From contig NC_057832.1 in NCBI RefSeq assembly GCF_910594005.1, positions 103,985,152 to 104,049,151 of the forward strand: a stretch of 64,000 nucleotides of DNA, in the 5' to 3' direction. Under the pieces are notes generated by a model. It was given only the letters and a program-made list of their open reading frames with translations, did no database searches and was not told the origin of the DNA. The position numbers and the translations under genes were made by a program. This document shows, one piece after another, positions 47,171-56,100 of the stretch. Within the stretch, counting starts at the first letter, position 1; every line of letters starts with the position of its first letter. The stretch comes from Cervus elaphus (Eukaryota; Chordata; Mammalia; Artiodactyla; Cervidae).

Positions 47171-50100
47171 TATACATATATACATCCATTCTTTTTCAGA
47201 TGTTTTTCCCATGTAAATATTAGCTTACATATAAAAAATATTTTAAGATTTGGCATGCTTTGTATTGGGCATGCAGTACTTTTTTTTATTTATGATGTTG
47301 TCTGATTTTTCTAATGATGATTTGACACTGATTCATTGTTTCTTCAAAATGTTTCCAGTAACATTTTCCTTAAACATAATCGTGGTGTACAGGCAATGAG
47401 ATAACTGAAATCAGTGGACTCGAGCTGTGTAGCAGTCTTACCTACCTTAGTTTGGCCAACAACAGGATCACAACCATTAATGGCTTAGGCATGTTACCAA
47501 TCAAAATACTTTGTCTGGTGAGTCTACTAAAAGTGTTATTCTCTATAGAAGTACTAATTAATGTCTTAGTAAATATATGAATGATAGCTGGGATTTTTCA
47601 GTTTTATAAAGAGCTAGTTTCTTTATGAAATGTCATGATCTTCAGTTTTGTTAGCTCCTTTTCATATCTGGTTTGTTTATGTGTGTTTGATGAATATTTC
47701 ATGCTAATGTAAACTGATTTTCTAATTTGGTATACAAATTCCATCTTTTAAAAGACTGACTTTACCACTAAGAAAGAAAGGCATACTTTTAGCACCTGTT
47801 AAGAATATATTTATGTCTTATTAATGCAAAAATATTTAAACATATTTAAGCATAGTATTTGGACTTGCCTGCTGGCTCAGCAGTAAAGAATCCACCTGCC
47901 AATGCAAGAGACGCAGGTTTAATCCCTGGGTCAGGAAGATCCCCTGGAGAAGGAAATGGCAACACACTCCAGTGTTCTTGCCTGGGAAACGCCATGAACA
48001 GAGGAACTTGGCAGGCTACCGTTCATGGGGTTGCAGAGTCGGAAATGATTTAGTGACTAAACAACATGAAGAAGTGTAATATTTATTGCAGTTAAAACTT
48101 CATTGCAACAAAAGACCTTCATTACTTTCAAGTGAAACACTGGGCACTGAATTTTGGCAGTCCTTTTATATCACTGTATGCTAGTCTCCCATTCTAGAAA
48201 ACCAGAATTATGAATAAATTTATTCATAATTTATTATGAATGAATAAATAAATAAAGTTCATTTATTCTCTCTGGCTGAGAATAAATGAATTCCCTTCAG
48301 AAAGTTAACACTTTAAATTTTTTCCCCATGAAGAGTACTTTCCTTAAGCTATATGACATGCTCTGTGACTATGACTGAATGAAAACACAGACAACTTACT
48401 TAAAAATCAGCAGGATCATATTAGTTCCAACCATATATACAGTATTTTTGAAGTAATAGTCTAGCTCACTAGTTTGGGGGCTGGTAAAGTAGTTTGTGGA
48501 TGATCTAGGAGTCTTTCTTCTTCCTTCTTCCCTTTGGATGGCTTTTCTATTCATTTTATCTGTCACAGGATAGGCAGGGATTTTAAGCCATGAGACTAGT
48601 AATTTATTAATTTCTTATGTTAATTATCCCACAGAAGATTGTTGAACTGTTGTTTAAGATGACATCTTGGGTTACCTGCAGATTTTTTACAGATATGATA
48701 CATTATTTCTGTCTTGTTTAACCACAGACAGCTGATGGTTGGCTATGTGTTAATTTTTCTTTCCCCGAGCTTGGAGCCTGAAGTGCTTTTTCAAGACTCT
48801 TCACTCCTCACGGTGAATTAGATGAGGGCAAACTACTAATTGCCGGTGGAGATGTGATAAAGTTTAATTATTCCCCTGAAGTTTCATGTTTTCTGTCCAC
48901 TAAGGCACAGTGGCAAAGCTGCAAAGGAAAATGACTTCGGCAAGTCAAATTGCAAACTTAAAAATTATAAAAGAAAGTCACATTTAAAAATTATGATAAT
49001 TTGAAGGATTCTTGGCAGTATGTTCTATTCAATTTGCAGCTTGTTACAACTTTATCCTTTTCTTTATGTATCTTTTTACATTGCATTCCTGTTGACTTTA
49101 AGTAGAGCATGGTATGTGGGAAGAGATGTGGAGCTGTGCACAAGGGAATGAGAATTCAACTCCTTATTAAGAATAACAACACATAGCACTTTTATCCTAA
49201 GACTTTGTTTCAGTAACTGAATAAGTAAACTGTATTGACAGTTTCATCTCAAGCAGCTTTTAGAAAAAGCATAAAAAACTTACTTTTCCTACAAGTAGAT
49301 TAGATGGATTGTTCCCATTCCCTTTCCCATTATCCAAGATTGACTAGAAAACACAGAGTTTTCCATCATTCATTTTCCTTAAAATTTTTGAGAATGGTAA
49401 AGCTTTTTTCCCATATATCAATAAAATACATAACATGAGACTCATTTGTTTCAATAGTTTTTCATGCTGTTTTAAAAAATTGTGATATCAGTAAAACAAT
49501 TGTACTGCTGAAAGTAATTCACTTTATTGAGATAAATTCAGAGGGGAAAAAAGAGCCATTCACTATACAAACCAATTGTTAATTCCCTACCATCAACTTT
49601 TACAATAAATATTAAGGGAAAATGTGGTTCACTCATGGTCTGTTCTGCCAGCCACCTCCTTTAGCAAGTAAGGACAAGCCATTCCAAACTTCAAAAAATC
49701 ATTGTGTCTCAGTAAAAGTCATTTGTTTTTTTTTCCCCTCCCAACTTGGGACATTGAGACTACTTCTCATTTTACTTATTTAATGAAATAGTTTCTCTCT
49801 AACTGCCCCCTTTTCCCTGCTCAACATGATGAAACATGCAAGAAGAACTGTTCTTGCAGAAACTGGCCATGCACTTTGAGGAGAGAAGTATCAGTTTTTC
49901 ATCTTTGGATAAAAGATTTGACTAGATGACTTTCAACTCAAATTCCGATTTGACATATTTCTCAAGTTCTGCTTTCTTTTATGACCATAGACTATCTAAT
50001 TAAACATTTCTAGGCCTTACTCTGCTATTGAGCATCTACCACTTTGAAAGCCATCAGAGACACACTAAAAAAGAATTACAGTTTATCTTTCACATCTATG

Positions 50101-53100
50101 GCACATCAAAAGTCTTTAGGAAGAAGTGTATTATGTATAAATTTGATATGTGGGCATATTTTAAATAGGATATTGAGGTCCTATTTCAATAAGTTAAATT
50201 AATATGAATATTATGTTCAGTGTAGTTTTTTCCTTCCCTTTTTCTATTACTCTTTCTAGAACTTTTTTGAACAGTAGGAAATCTGACTTGGGCAAATGGG
50301 GTCATTAGTATTCTTCCTTCTCATTATGGAATTTTTCAGACATATATAAAAATAAAGGGAATAGTTTAATGAATCCCCACATACTATCATCCAGCTTTAT
50401 AGATTATCAACATTTTATTAATATATTTTAAAGAACCATAAAATTATATTAATGGATATAAATCTTGCTCATTATTGAAGTAAAATCTTATGAAAAATTG
50501 GGTGAAAATGAGCTCTTACTATTAAATGTATCAGGAAACATGTACCAGGAAAAATATTATAAATGGTAGAGAATACTATAACTTCTTAGTTATAAAGTTC
50601 TCAGTAAAAGTTTTAAAAGTTTAAGGATGGGTATAACATGGCTTTAATTGAAACCTCAAAATTACTCTTTATTGTGATTCTCAACTCAGAGTTTAGCTTT
50701 ACTGGGACATATTCTTATGCTTCAAATACTAATGAGCCCAAGGAATTTTGCATGTGTTGGGAAATGTACAAGAAAATGCAAATTGTTGTTACCACCATAA
50801 TTTGTATTATGGATTCATGGGGATTGGAAAAGAGAACAACATTTAAGTTTTATATCTTTCTCTGTTTCATGGTATTGTCTAAGAAGATGTTTATGTGTGA
50901 ATTATTTAAGAACTTAGTTTGTGTATGTGTTGTTGTAAAACATGCCACCCCAAAATGTAGTGGGGTTGAGAAATTCTATTAGTGAACCATTTTGTTATTT
51001 TGCAGTTCTGTAATCTGAGCTAGGCTCAGCTGGGTGGTTCTGCTGGTCTTCCATGTCCAGCTAGCAGATTGACTGGGGGCTGGGCTCAGCTGAGATGCTG
51101 CAATAGCTGAGATTCTTCTCTCTCTCTAGTCTCCGGGCTCCTCTCTGTGTAACATCCCCACAGATTCTTTCTAGAGGAGCTAGAGTTCTTACAAGGCAGC
51201 TCAGGGCTCCAAGACACAAGAGGAGCCACTGCCAGGCCTTTTTAAGTCTTAGGTTTGTAACTAGGACACTTCTGCCATATTCTTTGGGTTAAGGCAGGTC
51301 ATAGGTGCAGCCTGGATTCAAGAGGAGAGAAAGGTACCAAGAGCATGAATAAGCAGAAGCATATATCAGACTACCACAGACCTTGTGATATGAAGTGATT
51401 ATATTCAGAATATTTCTGAAAACAGCGTAGATGTGGGAGTTGTAGTATTCAAGTGGTTTGTTAAAATGGCCATGAATTGTGTTAAATTTATATTTCTAAA
51501 GAGAAGCATGGAGTCATGCAGCCATTAGGCTTGAGGTTAGCAATGTCCAAATTTTATACTACCTAGCTTTTGTCTTTCCTATTGAACAATGTTTCTATGA
51601 ACATTCATCTGCTTGTCTCTAGCAAAAAATATTATGTTCAGAGTCTTCCAGCTACAATACCGTGATTTCTTTCTATGATGTATGTATATGTGTTTAGGAA
51701 GGTGAATGATGGGAATAGAGTGAGACAAGAATGTCTTACTGATTTTAAGAGGTTTGAGGCAGTACCCAGAATGAAAACTTGTCACTGCAGTTTTCTCTTT
51801 AGGACATTAAGTGTATTTTATCTATTTTAGAGCAATAACCAGATTGAGAAGATCACAGGTTTGGATGACCTAAGAGTCCTGCAGATCCTCGATCTGAGCC
51901 AGAATCAGATCAGTAGCCTCCAAGGCTTAGAGGGTCATGATTTCTTGGAAGTGATCAACCTCGAGGATAATAAGGTAATGTCATACTTTACGTGTCTTGG
52001 TTTTAGTGTCTACATAAGAGGACATTTTAGGACCCATTATTAATGTCTCAAGTGCTATCATATTCAATGCCAGCTCAGAAATATTCTAGAAAACCTCCTG
52101 GAGCAATAGGTGAAGGACTTTTTTTTTTTTTTTTAAATAAATAGTGATTCTTAGCTTTTAAAAATGCCTAATTTCATTATTTTGAAGGTTTAAACTGCAA
52201 CCAAGTGCACATGACTTTGTGAAGTAGATATGTTCATGTGAAATTTGGGGTAGAAAGATTGCATTAGGAATATCTGACATGTCAGAGCAGGGAAACTGGA
52301 GCTAAGAGAATAGCCTCAGGCTTGTGTTGCCTCCATTTAATGAGAAGAGACACTGGAAGTGAATTCTCATATCTTATTTGTAACAATAGCCTATGTTTGC
52401 AACTTGGATAAATTTGGAGACTGAACTTATTTAAATTTCCATTCTGGCTTAATGCACACATTACTTCACAAATTTTATCAATTGGCTTTCATTCTGAATT
52501 ATATTTTATTTTTAATAAAGCATGTGTGCTCCTAATAATGATATATTCAGTTAGTACCTGTAGCTCACTTCTGCTGCAATAAGATCTACATTGTGATTTT
52601 ATTCATCTTGAGTACTTTGTTGTATTTTTGGGAAAGATCTCACAAGTAAGTTGATTATTTACTTCTTGAAAATGAAAAGTCTGGCTGACCCTAAAAGAGA
52701 CATAGAGACTATCTGGGGTAAGATGCATTTCTGAAGAGACTTTTGTCTGTTCAGCCATGACGGTGCTCATTAGCTGGATCCAGTGACTCTTTCTCCAGTG
52801 AGCTTCCATTAGCTGTTATATTTCTAAAAATCAAAAAAAGACAGTCTTTAGGTCTGGCAAGAGTGGATTTTTAATAACAGGAAAAACTGTTCCTCCTCAT
52901 TTTCATGTGACTTGCATATTAAATTGTCAGCTTCTAATACATGTAAATCCATGGCTGATTCATGTCAATGTATGGCAAAAACCACTACAATATTGTAAAG
53001 TAATTAGCCTCCAACTAATAAAAATAAATGGAAAAAAAAAATTGTCAGCTTCTAAGGTTAACTCATTTGTTCACTGTCACATTGTCTTATGAAGTCATAG

Positions 53101-56100
53101 ACTTCATGAAGTCATTAGACTTTAAGAAGTCATAAGACCTAAGATGTCATAAGACCAGGTTCCAAATCTCTTCATATGGTTTTGTGGTGGTTGTTGTTCA
53201 GTCACTCAGTCGTGTCCAACTTTGCAACCCCAGGCTTCTCTGTCCTTAACCATCTCCTGGAGCTTGCTCAAACTCATGACCATCAAGTTAGTGATGCACC
53301 CCAACCATCTCATTCTCTGTCATCCCCTTCTCCTCCTGCCTTCAATCTTTCCCAGCATCAGGTCTTTCCCAGTGAGTGAGTTGTTTGCATCAAGTGGCCA
53401 AAGAATTGGAGCTTCAGCTTCAGCATCAGTCCTTCCAATGAACACTCAGGACTGATCTCCTTTAGGATGGACTGGTTGGATCTCCTTGCAGTCCAAGGAA
53501 CTCTCAAGAGTCTTCTCCAACACCACATTCAAACGTATTAATTCTTTAGCACTCAGCGTTCTTTATAGTGCAACTCTCACATCCATACATGACTACTGGA
53601 AAACACATAGCTTTGACTAGACGGACCTTTGTTGGCAAAGTAATGTCTCTGCTTTTTTAATGTGCTGTCTAGTTTGGTCATAGCTTTTCTTGCAAGGAGC
53701 AAGCGTCTTTTAATTTCATGGCTGCAGTCACCATCTGCAGTGATTGTGGAGTCCTCCAAAATAAAGTCTGTCAATGTTTCCATTGTTTCCCCATCTATTT
53801 GCCATGAAGTGATGGGACCAGATGTCATGATCTTGCTTGTTTTAATGTTGAGCTTTAAGCCAGCCTTTTCACTCTCCTCTTTCATCTTCATCTAGCAGCT
53901 CTTTAGTTCCTCTTCGCTTTCTGCCATAAGGGTGATGTCATCTGCGTATCTGAGGTTATTAATATTTCTCCTGGCAGTCTTGATTCTAGCTTGTGCTTCA
54001 TCCAGCCTGGCATTTCAAATGATGTACTCTGCATATAAGTTAAATAATCAGGGTGATAATATACAGCCGTGATGACTCCTTTCCCAATTTTGAACCAGTC
54101 CATTGTTCCATGTCTGGTTCTAACTGTTGCTTCTTGACCTACATAATGGTTTCTCAGGAGGCAGGTAAGGTGGTCTGGTATTCCCATCTTTTTAAGAATT
54201 TTCCACAGTTTGTTGTGATCTACACAGCCGAAGAATTGTTGCTTTCAAACCGTGCTGTTGGAGAAGACAGAGTTATGTATAACTCATAAATGTACAGTTT
54301 AGCAAAGAGTTTTCAGGTGAATAGTCATGTAACATTGACATCAAGAAATATGTCATACAACTTGCCATTTTTATCTTTTCTTAAAACAGTGACCTCATTG
54401 AAAAAATGATAGAGCTACATGCAGTAAGAAGGCTTCCCCAGTCACAAATAACCACAATAACCAGCAGAAGCAGTGGTGGGGAGGGGGACTGGGGAACTGG
54501 GGGCTGGACAGGATGAGTGATGGGGAGAGTCACGTAGCCCATGCATGCCTTTTTTATATTTTTTTCTGTTTTTCCATACTATTTCATTCTTGCCTTAAAT
54601 ATGGATGAGATGAGGAACATCTCTCTACCTCACTGTTCTCTGTCCAGAGGGGAGAAAATAAAATGTGGCTGTGAGTTTACATTTATTGAAGGAACACGCA
54701 GTAATTCCCTTGTTCTGTGTGACTTTATGGAATTCTCATTGTAAAGCTAGATATTCACAAGAGCAATTTTTAAAATAAGTTGAGTTTAAAGGATCCAAAT
54801 TAGCTCCTCTTATATTATGTTCTATGTTGTCTTGGTACATTTAGCCTGTTGATAATATTGTCTATGTGTGTGTGTCTTTGTTTTTTGGTTAAACAGATTG
54901 CTGAGCTGGATGAAATAGAATACATTGAAAACCTACCTCTCCTTCGAGTTCTCAATCTCCTAAGAAATCCAATTCGGGTGAGATGTCCTTTGTTTTGGGG
55001 GTGGAGGGTAGGGATGAGAAACATTCTTGGAATTCTTCTTTATGAAATACTTTTGATAGAGCATGAAGAATGTGAATACAGTGTGTTTATCACCGTTCTC
55101 TATTAGAAGGGTAAGCAAAGTCACACCTGTGCTCCACCGTAGGTGCAGGTAAAGCCTAAAATTGAATATTAGTTGTCTACTCTGTATGACCATATGTGAC
55201 TCATCCAGGTGGTAATAAAGTATCAAGAGGGAGCTGTTGAGATTATAGAGCAATGTCTTTTTAGTGTAAGAATGCCTGAGGTATAGATGGAATGTGGCTC
55301 CTATGTTATATCAGGGAGAAGTCTAAGATGAGACACCTAAAGAAATTATCCTGGGGGTCGCTGTAAAACTGCCATTGTAAAATGATTATAGGAAAAAATC
55401 ATATATTTCCTAGTGATTCTTCACCTTTGGATATCAAATATCCAGATTTTTTCTTTTTTCTGGATCCTCTCTTTTTTGTCCCCAATGATAGATCCTTTCT
55501 GCTCAACTCTGTCCCTCCCTCTCTGTGCAAATGTCATTCATTCCCCTTTGAATCTATATCCTTCACTCACTTTGCCATAGATTCTTGAATTTGTATGTAT
55601 CTCTGAGTACCTTTCTTTGTGCGTGTGTGTCTTGAGAAACATAACTAGGCAAGCAAAAAATCAAAATGAAAAATGAAAAGTACAGTCTGAAAGTAAAAAC
55701 AATGCTTGGTATGGGAATAGTGGCAGACAATTTAAAAGCATCCTCTGGAAAGAAAGGGGTTTAAAGTGGCCATCCCTCCCAGTTCCAGACCCACAAAGAG
55801 CATCCAGGTGTTTGCATAAATAAATAGCGCAAACCCTTTCACACATGTTACCTCATTTATTTATAAACCCCTCCCACATATGCACTTTGAAGTACACAAA
55901 AGATGCCATTATATATTCATTTCGTGTGTATTCTCATCTACAAAATGCATCACCCACTTAATATCTTTCCCTTCAAAGAGACGTAGCTTCTTGATACAAC
56001 ATAACTAATTATATTTCTAAAAAGCAGATAATCCTAACAAAGCAGATGATAGAGTATTAAGGGAATTGTTCTACAAATGAATATCATTTTATTATTGTAA

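Larger units (their letters stand above)
37625..47392 (+). other. LRGUK: LRGUK intron 5, U12-type (minor spliceosome)
   Basis: The 9.77-kb intron starts gtatcctttg, a full match to the GT-AG subtype of the U12 5' splice site (RTATCCTTT). It ends with ttttccttaaac (47364-47375), one base off the U12 branch-point consensus, about 19 nt before the 3' AG, and has no polypyrimidine tract. The intron is inserted after the first base of a codon (phase 1). It contains a MER5A-like element (38850-39005), an old sense L1 (39690-41590) with a Bov-A2 insertion, a MER5A-like element split by BovB (42005-42345), an antisense old L1 with a Bov-A piece (45500-46000), and an L1 3' end with (CA)n (47030-47170). 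Confidence 0.85.
47518..51830 (+). other. LRGUK: LRGUK intron 6
   Basis: GT-AG intron of 4.3 kb. It holds a sense Bov-tA (47859-48066), an AT-rich palindrome cluster (48206-48290), an old LINE scrap (about 50330-50420) and an old repeat related to 41690-41880 (about 50930-51395). 48300-50320 and 50430-50920 show no gene or repeat I can name. Confidence 0.85.
51975..54896 (+). other. LRGUK: LRGUK intron 7
   Basis: GT-AG intron of 2.9 kb. It contains a tiny 5'-truncated L1 with a target-site duplication (52923-53055), a GAAGTCAT minisatellite (about 53087-53157), an antisense BovB (53190-54231) and a short opposite-strand BovB scrap (54232-54272). 51980-52900 and 54280-54890 look unique. Confidence 0.85.

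Noticed and set aside
47859..48053. 64-residue frame in intron 6
   Set aside because: Typical translation of a sense Bov-tA SINE, a common false gene call in ruminants.
50638..50982. 114-residue open frame in intron 6
   Set aside because: AT-rich chance frame with no family resemblance or splice context; its end runs into an old repeat.
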